Positions 1 through 7,544 of a stretch of 57,159 nucleotides of DNA are shown here, piece after piece. The notes below the pieces were generated by a model. It was not told where the DNA came from, did not search any database, and saw only the letters and a program-made list of their open reading frames with translations. The stretch lies in NCBI GenBank assembly GCA_024400915.1, contig JAKSLX010000019.1:1-57159 (forward strand), read 5' to 3'. The stretch's first letter is position 1; every line of letters begins with the position of its first letter. The translations under genes were made by a program, and so were the position numbers. The stretch comes from Treponema sp. GTDB taxonomy: Bacteria > Spirochaetota > Spirochaetia > Treponematales > Treponemataceae.

Positions 1-608
1 AAATTTATTGGAATTTTGTTGGAAATAATTTGGAATTTCTATTGCAAAAAAACATTTAGCCCGCACCACTTGCTTTTGAGAAAAGCAAGAAAACAAAGAC
101 CGATTACGTATAGCTACCCCTTCACTATAAATTTCCTCGGCAAGAAATTAAGCCTTTCAGCAGCACTTACCATAGACCGACAGAAAGTGCCTTATCGGGG
201 GTCATTGGCATCATAACCAATCTGCAAATAACCTTTCATCCTCTGCTAGATGGGGGAGCCTTCGTGGTTCTCCCCGGATAGCGGCCTCAACATATCAGCG
301 CCTGTGCTGTGTTTCCACTTCCCGCTTTCGGAATTCTGGTTGTTTACTAGTCAAACCAGGACATCACAGAATCCCTCAATCAGAACTTTCGTTCCCCAAT
401 ACGCCGGTTCATCATCACCATAATCAACTTAACATCATTCAAGGCGTAAGTCATTCAACTTGTAGTTGAATGAAATTCCTACTAATAGCACTTATATTAT
501 AAATGTGGACTGCGAAGTTAGCTTCCAGCCCATGTTTTACTGATAACTTGCATTTGAATGATAAATTAGGAAGATCAATCTATAATTTAAAATGTCAGGA
601 GAATATCT
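1..608. other. Non-coding left flank with repeat copy A
   Basis: I see no convincing gene here. A 66-codon open frame near the left edge has no ribosome binding site and no protein-like composition. The stretch is a diverged long copy of the spacer at about 2.82-3.03 kb. Three blocks are shared in the same order: around 74-97, around 228-246, and the 58-base module at 414-471, which ends in the ATTCAAC/GTTGAAT palindrome. The last 130 bases should carry the promoter of the next gene, whose AGGAG site is at about 598-602. Confidence 0.6.
414..471. repeat. 58-base spacer module A ending in palindrome
   Basis: It matches 2973-3030 at 54 of 58 positions by eye, with four substitutions and no gaps. 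It starts ATCACCAT, has AATCAAC at 422-428, and ends in the palindrome at 451-473 (arms TCATTCAAC and GTTGAATGA, centre TTGTA). The arms fit the RYYYAAC and GTTRRRY forms of integron core sites, and a 5-base spacing is that of an integron simple site. The far end (AATCAAC) is not a perfect core. I therefore call it a dispersed repeat that may be attC-like. Confidence 0.75.
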
Positions 609-1334
609 ATGAAAACGAATAAAGAATTTCCAGCAACTCATTCTATGAGTACTGAATGGTTTATAGCTGATGAAGAAGGAAATATTGCTTTAATATCATT
701 TGATGAGAATGGTCCTATTCCTAAAAGTATTCCCGATGAAAGCAATTCTTATCTGATGACAGCTGAAGAGGATTTTGGAGAAAAGGATAAAGATTCTATT
801 GAATATCTTGAACTGACCGATGACCAAATTGAAGAATTAATGTCAGATGCTGTACCCCCAGATAAAATAAATATAGAAAAACCATATTCTTATTTTGTTC
901 AACTCGATGAATCTTATAAAAAAGAATTCTTTGATGTATTCATAGATGAAATTGATTTTTGCCTTTCCCATAAGCATGGAATTTATTTTGTATGGTGTAT
1001 ATACGATGAAGATAAACCAGAGTTTTATAGGAATCGAGAAAAAGATACATTTTTAAGAACTGTAAAACGCGCTGTTCATCTATATCCTGAAGAATATACA
1101 GAAGATTATTTCTCTGGAACTAATTCGAAATGGCCATTACCTTTCTATTGTTATAAACAACCATATTGTTCAGAATCTGAACCTATTAAACGTACTAATG
1201 TTCCGAAGCATCCGTTTAAGGAAGAACAGATTTCAGAAAAACAGAGAAAAAAATTGGTTCGTCTGCCTTTCAAATTTTCTGAATGCGCAGAGTTTAAAAT
1301 TGATGATTTTATAGATGACTGCAGAGGTTATTAA
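609..1334 (+). CDS. Acidic protein of unknown function, partner of radical SAM gene
   Basis: A 241-residue soluble protein that I cannot assign to a family. It has no signal peptide or membrane segment. About the first 85 residues are strongly acidic, and a basic stretch lies near residue 210. The N-terminal EWFIADEEGNIAL followed by NGPIP resembles the opening of some bacterial hypothetical proteins that work on or beside a partner. The start is set by CAGGAGA placed just before the ATG. The radical SAM gene begins two bases after its stop, so the two are almost surely co-transcribed. It could be the substrate, a substrate-binding chaperone or a second enzyme of that radical SAM protein; nothing in the sequence decides which. 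Confidence 0.85.
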   Translation: MKTNKEFPATHSMSTEWFIADEEGNIALISFDENGPIPKSIPDESNSYLMTAEEDFGEKDKDSIEYLELTDDQIEELMSDAVPPDKINIEKPYSYFVQLDESYKKEFFDVFIDEIDFCLSHKHGIYFVWCIYDEDKPEFYRNREKDTFLRTVKRAVHLYPEEYTEDYFSGTNSKWPLPFYCYKQPYCSESEPIKRTNVPKHPFKEEQISEKQRKKLVRLPFKFSECAEFKIDDFIDDCRGY

Positions 1335-1336
1335 AT

Positions 1337-2098
1337 ATGCTTGACCGAATCTCCATAGACCTAAGCAATTATTGCTCTAAACAATGTGACTTCTGCTACA
1401 ATCACTCCACCAAAGAAGGAAATGTAATGTGGACTGTAGAGGAACTGATTCCTTTTGTCCTTGATTTACATAAGCATGGAATTGATGCGGTTTCCTTTGG
1501 CGGTGGTGAACCTTTTGAATTTGACGGTATCTTCAATTTGATTTTCGGCTTGATGGATGAAATGTATGTTTCAGTTACATCAAACGGACTGCCACTAGAA
1601 AATGCTGAAGTATTCGCCCAGCTGATTCAGAATAAACCGGATAAAGTTCACATCACAATTCATCATCCTGAAAATACTGTAGAAGTTGAACGGGTAATTG
1701 CAATGGTAAAGAAAATTGCGGCAGAAGGAATAAAATCAGGCGTAAACCTTCTTGTTTCAGATTTTAATTGTGATAAGGCAAAAGACGTTTATAATCTATT
1801 AATTGCAAACGGAATCACTGCTGACAGAATCATTCTTATTCCACGAAGATTTACCTGTGAACCTACTCCCAAATACCTGTCTGAAATTGCAGGAGGAAAA
1901 CCATTCCAGTCACCTGCCTGTCTCACCGGTTGTAAGCAACCAACAGAATTCTGCTCCCTTTCCTGGGATAAAAAAGTAAACTGGTGCAGCTATGCCAGCG
2001 GAAAGCAGCCGTTAAAAGAATTAACTTTCAACGGCTTAATGGATGCTTTGAATAATATTGTGTTTGGATGTTGTAAGAATAAATACCTCAATTATTAG
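1337..2098 (+). CDS. Small radical SAM enzyme
   Basis: A 253-residue radical S-adenosylmethionine enzyme. The [4Fe-4S] motif is C13-X3-C17-X2-C20 (CSKQCDFC), and the SAM-contacting GGGEP motif is at 55-59. The last 60 residues hold further cysteines at about 195, 199, 206, 217, 245 and 246, with the spacing of a shortened SPASM/twitch-like region that could bind an auxiliary cluster. The protein is shorter than most SPASM enzymes. Its only operon partner is the orphan acidic protein immediately upstream, so its substrate is unknown; peptide or protein modification is a reasonable guess. The ribosome site AGAGG lies inside the end of the upstream gene. Confidence 0.9.
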   Translation: MLDRISIDLSNYCSKQCDFCYNHSTKEGNVMWTVEELIPFVLDLHKHGIDAVSFGGGEPFEFDGIFNLIFGLMDEMYVSVTSNGLPLENAEVFAQLIQNKPDKVHITIHHPENTVEVERVIAMVKKIAAEGIKSGVNLLVSDFNCDKAKDVYNLLIANGITADRIILIPRRFTCEPTPKYLSEIAGGKPFQSPACLTGCKQPTEFCSLSWDKKVNWCSYASGKQPLKELTFNGLMDALNNIVFGCCKNKYLNY

Positions 2099-2222
2099 TT
2101 TTTCCATGTTGTTCTTTAAAACTTATGATCCTTCAAAACTGATAAAATCCCAGTTAGGTTCTTTTTCAATCATCAAAAGTAATCTATCAGACAAACACAT
2201 AACTCTCCTATAATACGAAAAT

Positions 2223-2720
2223 CTACTGCAACTTTATTATTTCAAAATCCTGATAATAACGTTTAATAATTTCCATAATTTCTTTAACTACCAGCGTAAA
2301 AGGAGCTTTTTTACAAAAATACTCACTGGAAATATTATTCCAATTATAGGAAAAATTAATTCCTTTTGGTCTTTCGAAAAAATCGAATCTATAAAACTCC
2401 TCTATCAGGTTTGCTATATCACGCATAGCCTCTGGTTTATCACAAGTTTCATATTCTTCATAATTATTTGTTCCTGATTCATATTCATTTAATATTTCAG
2501 AAACTCTGTATAAAACTTGAACTACCTCTGAATACAGTTTTTCATTAGGTCCCCAATCTTTTTCAATTTCTCCAGGAACTCGTTCATCTGCAAAATCATT
2601 ATACGATACTGAGCCATCATTAAAAATTTCAAAACTGCAAGAATCTTCTCCCTGCCCATCAAACCAATATGTTTCTTGGGAAAAATAAAAAATAGATTCT
2701 TTTATATTTTTCTTGTTCAT
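2223..2720 (-). CDS. Hypothetical protein, 165 residues
   Basis: A small acidic soluble protein rich in Tyr, Phe and Glu that I do not recognise. It has no signal peptide, membrane segment or clear catalytic motif. The start is supported by GAGGA seven bases before the ATG. It stands alone, convergent with the radical SAM gene, and its 5' side faces the repeat-filled spacer at 2.75-3.03 kb. Its size, composition and isolated position suit a cassette-borne or immunity-like protein, but that is only inference. Confidence 0.7.
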   Translation of the reverse strand: MNKKNIKESIFYFSQETYWFDGQGEDSCSFEIFNDGSVSYNDFADERVPGEIEKDWGPNEKLYSEVVQVLYRVSEILNEYESGTNNYEEYETCDKPEAMRDIANLIEEFYRFDFFERPKGINFSYNWNNISSEYFCKKAPFTLVVKEIMEIIKRYYQDFEIIKLQ

Positions 2721-3034
2721 ACTTATTCCTCATTTTAAAATTAGCTGCACCATCGGGAAATCCTAGATTTTCCGCAGCTCACCTTTCGACTACACTCAGT
2801 TGTCGAATCGCTTTGCGACCGGTTCACTGTTTTGAGAAAAGCAGGAAAACAAAAATGGAAAGAACCGTTTTTATCCGTTGCCCGGTTTTAGTCAGATAAC
2901 CTTTCATCCTCTGCAAGACGGGAACTCTTAGTGGTCGCTCCAATTGGGTTTGCTCTTTCAAGTAACGTTCCAATCACCATAATCAACTTAGCATCAATCA
3001 ATCCGTAAGTCATTCAACTTGTAGTTGAATTCTC
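2721..3034. repeat. Non-coding spacer with repeat copy B
   Basis: No gene is visible. From about 2830 the spacer follows the left-edge spacer: a 24-base block at 2830-2853 (one difference from 74-97), a 19-base block at 2896-2914, then the 58-base module at 2973-3030. The palindrome ends five bases before the stop of the nucleotidyltransferase gene. A short inverted motif, TTTCGAC to GTCGAA, lies at about 2784-2808. Copy A carries extra sequence between the shared blocks, so the copies differ by indels. Confidence 0.7.
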
Positions 3035-3805
3035 CTATCTGACTAGCTTCAAAAAAAGTGAATCAAGTTTGTTCAAGCCTGGATTCCTAGTTATTTCCAT
3101 GGATTCAAGATACCGGTCAACTTTGTCTACCATCGTTTGAATGTATTCATCGATTATCTGAATGCGTGAACCCGTTTGTTTTTCTGCCATTGATACCTTC
3201 ATCTCAAAAAGCTTTGCAACACTTTCCTTGAGTTCCGCAGGCAGATAGGAATCCACAAGAACCGGAAACTCAATTGTCGGCGGAGTTTTTCTGTCCATTA
3301 CCCATTCGCAGGCAAGGCATTGCCTTAAGTTGTAGAGATATTTCTTGTAAGTCACTTCGTCCTTTCCGTCAAAATATCTTCCAAGATTATTTTTTGTTGT
3401 TGAATTGTAGTGATACAAAGATTTCAAAACAGAGAAATATTCAGGAATTATTCTGAGGACTCTCTTCCATTCCCTTCTTTCTTTGTAGACAATGGGAGAA
3501 TTGGCCCATTCAAAAATTGAAGGGTTTGATCTTTCAAGGAGCGAAAGGAGTTTCTTCAAATCCCATCCGGAAATGTCGTACACTTCATTGAGCTCGCACT
3601 CCAGTGTGTCCTTCATTCCTTCAAGCTTAAGGTAATCTTCCAGAGGCCTTACATACACAAAGCGAACATCATAGTCACTGTCAGGACTTGCAAATCCCCA
3701 GGCACGGCTTCCGCTTTCGCAGGCGTAGATTATCTTTATGTTTTCTCTCTTTTCTATTTCCGAGAGCTTTTTCTTTATTTCCTTTACTATCTGTTCGTGT
3801 GTCAT
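3035..3805 (-). CDS. Nucleotidyltransferase, RlaP/YcgL-like (COG3541)
   Basis: A Pol-beta-superfamily nucleotidyltransferase of the type linked to RNA repair (RlaP). Near its N-terminus it has the signature GSRAWGFASPDSDYDVRFVY, in which the GS pair and the DxD aspartates bind nucleotide and metal. Length (256 residues) fits the family. The open frame continues 39 codons further upstream through a hydrophobic stretch, but that extension is foreign to the family. The site AGAGGA lies about eight bases before the ATG at 3805, and a second ATG is at 3811. No RtcA/RtcB partner is present. The gene lies between palindromes B and C and may be a mobile cassette. Confidence 0.85.
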   Translation of the reverse strand: MTHEQIVKEIKKKLSEIEKRENIKIIYACESGSRAWGFASPDSDYDVRFVYVRPLEDYLKLEGMKDTLECELNEVYDISGWDLKKLLSLLERSNPSIFEWANSPIVYKERREWKRVLRIIPEYFSVLKSLYHYNSTTKNNLGRYFDGKDEVTYKKYLYNLRQCLACEWVMDRKTPPTIEFPVLVDSYLPAELKESVAKLFEMKVSMAEKQTGSRIQIIDEYIQTMVDKVDRYLESMEITRNPGLNKLDSLFLKLVR

Positions 3806-4195
3806 TTTCATATCCTCTAGCATTGCAATTGAAAAAAAGACGAATGCCAGGACAACTACCACCGTTTCGTAGAATCTGTTTCCAGCATCCCAAGAGGATT
3901 TATTAAGGGAACATCCTGACATTCAATAAAATAAGGCAGGTCAGCCGGAATATGAATCCAAACCAACCCATAATCAACATAGGCTGGAATATAAATTCAC
4001 AGTCCACAATTTGAATAGTAATCCAAACCTGCATCAATTTCATTCAACTTGTGGTTTATTTTTTTTGTTCAATACAATAATCGATATTTCTGTGAAATCA
4101 GAATAAAGCAAAAAGTTGTATAAAGCGTTAAAATCGCTTAAAATTATTTTTAGTTTCCAGAATCGGAAGATGATTTAACATTTGTGGAGAACAAT
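3806..4195. repeat. Non-coding spacer with degenerate palindrome C
   Basis: An AT-rich spacer between divergent genes. It has CCATAATCAAC near 3968-3978, like the start of modules A and B, and ATTCAAC-TTGTG-GTTTATT at 4042-4060, in which the right arm has decayed. The first 110 bases are an in-frame extension of the nucleotidyltransferase frame encoding a hydrophobic stretch, perhaps the remnant of another gene. Promoters for both flanking genes should be here, but I cannot place them with confidence. Confidence 0.5.
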
Positions 4196-4423
4196 ATGAG
4201 AAAAGAATTTTGTGAAAAAGATGGAATACTCATAACATACACAGATGAAAATGTCTGTTTTGAAGATACAAAAACTGCCGAGTCTATTCTTCTTTCAAAT
4301 GAAGGTAAAGTTTTGCATTCAAATTTTAACGACGAGAAAAATCTTTATTTTATTGATTATTTGAAACAAATCTATCCGGCAATCACTTCTTATAGATCTT
4401 TTGATTCTGTGGAGACAGCATAA
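4196..4423 (+). CDS. Small hypothetical protein, partner of DUF4160 protein
   Basis: A 75-residue protein that I do not recognise. I chose ATG 4196 because GGAG lies eight bases upstream of it; a GTG four codons earlier is the alternative. Its stop TAA directly abuts the ATG of the DUF4160 gene, so the two are translationally coupled. Two-gene units of DUF4160 with a small second protein are common and look like toxin-antitoxin pairs. The usual partner is DUF2442, which this does not clearly match. Confidence 0.65.
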   Translation: MRKEFCEKDGILITYTDENVCFEDTKTAESILLSNEGKVLHSNFNDEKNLYFIDYLKQIYPAITSYRSFDSVETA

Positions 4424-4699
4424 ATGCCAATATATATTAGAACTTTAGGATACAAGATTTATATATGGTCTAACGAGAAAGATGAACCAATTCATTTTCA
4501 TGTAACGAAAGGAGATCCCGCTGAAAATGATACAAAAATCTGGGTTCTGTCTAATGGTTCATTTGAGGTAGCTCATAACAAAAATAGAATACCAGAAAAA
4601 GATTTGTCGAGAATTCTCACAGCCATGCAGGTTTATTATTTTGACTTTGTAAATTTTTATAAGAACTATCTTAATGTTGAAATCAAGTTTTATAAATAA
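4424..4699 (+). CDS. DUF4160 family protein
   Basis: A 91-residue protein of the DUF4160 type, recognised from the N-terminal pattern of a short strand, acidic turn and then EPIHFHV. Its biochemical role is not established; such genes usually travel in two-gene, toxin-antitoxin-like units in accessory DNA. The start codon follows the stop of the upstream 75-residue gene with no gap. The pair lies between palindromes C and D. Confidence 0.75.
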   Translation: MPIYIRTLGYKIYIWSNEKDEPIHFHVTKGDPAENDTKIWVLSNGSFEVAHNKNRIPEKDLSRILTAMQVYYFDFVNFYKNYLNVEIKFYK

Positions 4700-4735
4700 C
4701 AAACTGAATAAATAATTTCCAAACGAAAAAATGAC

Positions 4736-6403
4736 TCAATCTTCTTCTCCCTTTTCCGAATAGATTACATAGCAGTTTTCAGGGAAATGTTCATCAAGAA
4801 CAACATCCACTTCAGTTTTTCCAAAATTGAATTTTTCATCGTAAAGCTGAGGAAAAAACCATGCCCTGTTTTTCGGACCAACAGAATCCGCATCTTCACC
4901 AATGATCTGTCGTCCATAATAAAACTTTTTCTGCTTGAACTTCCTCCGGTCAAGAAAATCTAAAAAAGCATAACATTCATCTCCGTCAATTACAGTCAGT
5001 TCATCTGCTTCATTCAGGATTCTATCCGTAATGATTTCTTCAATATCATCTTCATTCCAGATGTCTGGTGAAGCAGTTATTTCTGTCGGTATTCTTCCCG
5101 TGTAATCATAAAAGATGTTTGCTACCCTGCTCCATTTCTGATACAGGTGGCAGTCATCAGGAAAAACTCCAGCCATTATCACTTCATCATTCCGCCTGTA
5201 AAAAGAAAAGTAGCAGTCTTCAGGGGCCTCATTGTCATAGACAAAATTATCCATTACTTCACAGTAGTCATTTTCCAACAGATACCTCATGTCCATGACA
5301 TGAAGTTTTGAAAGCGCCTTTCCGTTCACTTCAAAAATGTTTTCGCTATAATTAAATGCACTTATGTAGTTTCCTTTGAAAATACATTTTTCCTTTGCAA
5401 TAAGGGTTTTGTACATGTCCCTGGCAATTTCCAGAATGCTTTCCATATTCCCCGTATATAGCAGAAAAGTTACTGCATAGAACTGCCTGAAGGCTTTATT
5501 GAATTTGGGTTCAAGAGTTTTTGAAATGTAGAAGCACTGAACAAACCCCGGATTAAAGTAGTCTCCTGCATGATAAAAGAGTTTCCCATTTACATACTGA
5601 AAGAATTCCTTCCTCTGAAAGTCAGTAATTTTTTCTCCCGTCCATATATATACAGGTTCAAAGTATCTTGAAAATTTTTCGTCAAAATTCCTGAGGCAAT
5701 AATCAAAGCAGAATCCCTTTCCTTCATCAAAAAACAGGCTCCTAACATCAACCAGAAGAACCGGTTTTTCCTTGTGCTTCCTTGACTGCTTGTAGCACCT
5801 CAATGAATCTGAAAAACAGTATTCCAGTTCAGTCCTGAAAGTATATGGGTCAATCTCATATTCGTTTTCTTTAATGAAGGAATAGAGGGCAGATCTTAGC
5901 TCCATGTTGCTGACGGTAAACTTGAAAGAGCGGATGCACCTTTCCTTTTTCCGGTCATCCTTCCAGGAATCACTCCAGATTTTTACAACGCATTCATCAA
6001 CGATATTTCTTTCCCCGTTTCGAACCTTGTATAACGGCTCTACGGGATTTATCATCATCCTGAATCTGCAGTCGGAAGACTCATATTCAAAGGGAGACAA
6101 ATTGAAAGTCCATCCGTTATCCTGTAAGGACATTTCATGACATAAATGTTTTACAAAGGATTTTATTTTCTGAATGAAAACCGGCTGGAAATTGTTGTCT
6201 GAAAAATCAGAAATGAAATACTCTGCATCATCAATGCCCATGAAATGTCTCCTGACCCAGACTGCATATTTCATGGTTTTAAATTCTTCTAAAGTCAGCT
6301 GCTCGGTAAAATCCTTTTCGTTGTTCCTTGGAATCAACCTGAAGGACACGCGAATTTTTTCTGCTGCATCAAATCCTTTGCCGTGCATGTGAGTAAAAAA
6401 CAT
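4736..6403 (-). CDS. 555-residue orphan protein
   Basis: A large soluble protein rich in Phe, Tyr, Asp and Glu, with no signal peptide or membrane segment. I do not recognise a catalytic motif. The region around residues 440-500 (YDYTGRIPTEITASPDIWN, then helices and a DGDECYAFLDFL stretch) resembles plant-type and bacterial domains of the DUF6930 kind, but I would not assert homology. A strong AGGAGGAAGG site sits before the ATG. That site directly follows the 3' end of the tRNA-like gene, so both probably share one transcript. The low complexity of neighbours and the repeat-flanked location suggest acquired DNA. Confidence 0.8.
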   Translation of the reverse strand: MFFTHMHGKGFDAAEKIRVSFRLIPRNNEKDFTEQLTLEEFKTMKYAVWVRRHFMGIDDAEYFISDFSDNNFQPVFIQKIKSFVKHLCHEMSLQDNGWTFNLSPFEYESSDCRFRMMINPVEPLYKVRNGERNIVDECVVKIWSDSWKDDRKKERCIRSFKFTVSNMELRSALYSFIKENEYEIDPYTFRTELEYCFSDSLRCYKQSRKHKEKPVLLVDVRSLFFDEGKGFCFDYCLRNFDEKFSRYFEPVYIWTGEKITDFQRKEFFQYVNGKLFYHAGDYFNPGFVQCFYISKTLEPKFNKAFRQFYAVTFLLYTGNMESILEIARDMYKTLIAKEKCIFKGNYISAFNYSENIFEVNGKALSKLHVMDMRYLLENDYCEVMDNFVYDNEAPEDCYFSFYRRNDEVIMAGVFPDDCHLYQKWSRVANIFYDYTGRIPTEITASPDIWNEDDIEEIITDRILNEADELTVIDGDECYAFLDFLDRRKFKQKKFYYGRQIIGEDADSVGPKNRAWFFPQLYDEKFNFGKTEVDVVLDEHFPENCYVIYSEKGEED

Positions 6404-6419
6404 TTCCTTCCTCCTGTAG

Positions 6420-6491
6420 CGGAGCAGGCCGGATTTGAACCGGCATTTCCCGAAATAAATTTCAGTGACTTACCCTATCGCCCACTGCTCC
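6420..6491 (-). tRNA. tRNA-like gene with abnormal anticodon loop
   Basis: On the minus strand a cloverleaf folds well. The acceptor stem is GGAGCAG/CTGCTCC. The D-arm has A14, GG and A21. The T-arm is GCCGG-TTCAAAT-CCGGC, and the discriminator is G with no encoded CCA. The anticodon arm is odd: CTGAA pairs with TTCGG and leaves only a six-base loop, ATTTAT. After U33 the triplet reads UUA, which would be an ochre-reading anticodon, and the base at 37 is U, not the usual purine. Since UAA is used as a stop throughout the window, a decayed or non-decoding tRNA is more likely than a suppressor. Confidence 0.6.
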
Positions 6492-6528
6492 CAAGCAACT
6501 AGAATATAAATGGAAAGGGATGACATTG

Positions 6529-6549
6529 CATTCAACTTGTAGTTGAATT
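6529..6549. repeat. Palindrome D
   Basis: ATTCAAC at 6530-6536, centre TTGTA, and GTTGAAT at 6542-6548, the same 19 bases as in copies A and B. The bases to its left, including GAATATAAAT, resemble the spacer near copy C, not modules A and B. It lies between the divergent tRNA-like gene and the HTH-tailed gene. Confidence 0.8.
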
Positions 6550-6605
6550 CCTTTTGTTTGCCAAACCGGAATTCCCGTCCTAAACTATAAGTAAGGAAGT
6601 GAATC

Positions 6606-7385
6606 ATGTTTGAAGATGAAGAAGCAATCGACGAATACAAAGAAAGATACAATGAAAATGAAGACCAGTCGGATATGCCTGGAGACCCAGCCCTTGATGA
6701 ATACTTCAACAATAATCCCAATGACTTAAGATACTTCACCTATTTCCGCCGCTATTCCGACTGGCCAAAGCAGATTGACGATTATGCCCACATCTTCAAG
6801 GACCGCTACGGGGTATTCCCCAATGTCCTCATCATGAACAGAATAACCGAAGGACGCCTAGAGGATGCTTTTTATGAAGTTATTGCCAAAGATATGGATC
6901 CGGAAGAGAAAGAAAAACTTGCTGTTAAGCTTGGAGTTGAGCGCGGAGATAATTTTGATGAGTGCGACGACGTTTGGGAGTCCCAAATTTCATCTGATGC
7001 CTATTTCTCAACGGAAGAATACAGACTCCTTCTTCTTGAATGTTCGACGTTCGGTTCAGGTGTAATGGAATTCATACGAGCACACGACTTCCTTGCAGAC
7101 GATCCAGTTTATACAGATGGATGCAAGGTTTCTTCAAGAGACAAAGAAAACACGGATGTTCCCGTAATCGACATGATAAAAACTGCTGAAAACCTTAAGC
7201 GAATAATGGCAGAAGAAGATGTAACTCCAAAAATCATTTCAAGAATTACAGGACACTCCCTTCAGGCCGTTTACGACTGGCTTGCAGGAAAGAAAATGCC
7301 AAACCTGGACAACCTCATGCTCCTGGGCCGTCTTCTGAACAGACCCATAGAAGAACTTATCGTGACCCATAATAGAGAGAAGTAG
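6606..7385 (+). CDS. Acidic protein with C-terminal XRE-type HTH
   Basis: A 259-residue protein. The first 185 residues are acidic and unrecognised. Residues about 188-255 look like a Cro/C1-type helix-turn-helix: IISRITGHSLQAVYDWLAG, then KKMPNLDNLMLLGRLLNRPIEEL, as in XRE regulators. The DNA-binding domain at the C-terminus, with a long N-terminal part, is unusual for simple repressors and suggests a sensor or toxin-neutralising domain in front. AAGGAAGTG supports the start. The gene lies alone between palindromes D and E. Confidence 0.75.
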   Translation: MFEDEEAIDEYKERYNENEDQSDMPGDPALDEYFNNNPNDLRYFTYFRRYSDWPKQIDDYAHIFKDRYGVFPNVLIMNRITEGRLEDAFYEVIAKDMDPEEKEKLAVKLGVERGDNFDECDDVWESQISSDAYFSTEEYRLLLLECSTFGSGVMEFIRAHDFLADDPVYTDGCKVSSRDKENTDVPVIDMIKTAENLKRIMAEEDVTPKIISRITGHSLQAVYDWLAGKKMPNLDNLMLLGRLLNRPIEELIVTHNREK

Positions 7386-7482
7386 AATCCTTTCAGTGCT
7401 GAATAAGAAGCGAACCAATTTTGATTTTATTTATCATGACAATTTCCTCCACCTCTTCTAATATAACATTCTGAAGGGTGGC

Positions 7483-7507
7483 ATCATTCAGCTTATGGTT
7501 GAATGAT
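7483..7507. repeat. Palindrome E
   Basis: Arms ATCATTCAGC and GTTGAATGAT around TTATG. This is a ten-base stem with one G-T wobble, so it is longer than the other copies but belongs to the same family. The left flank has ATATAAC at 7461-7467. It marks the right end of the repeat-bearing region, between the HTH-tailed gene and the acetyltransferase operon. Confidence 0.75.
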
Positions 7508-7544
7508 GTTTAACATGAACAGTAAAACCTCCGCCTCATTCCCC

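Noticed and set aside
16..216. Open frame of 66 codons at the left edge
   Set aside because: No ribosome site, no protein-like composition, and it lies in the repeat copy A spacer.
3806..3922. N-terminal extension of the nucleotidyltransferase
   Set aside because: In frame but hydrophobic and unlike the family; the ribosome site AGAGGA lies after it.
6420..6491. Ochre-suppressor tRNA and stop-codon recoding
   Set aside because: UUA follows U33, but the loop is one base short and position 37 is U. UAA ends many intact genes here, so recoding is not supported.
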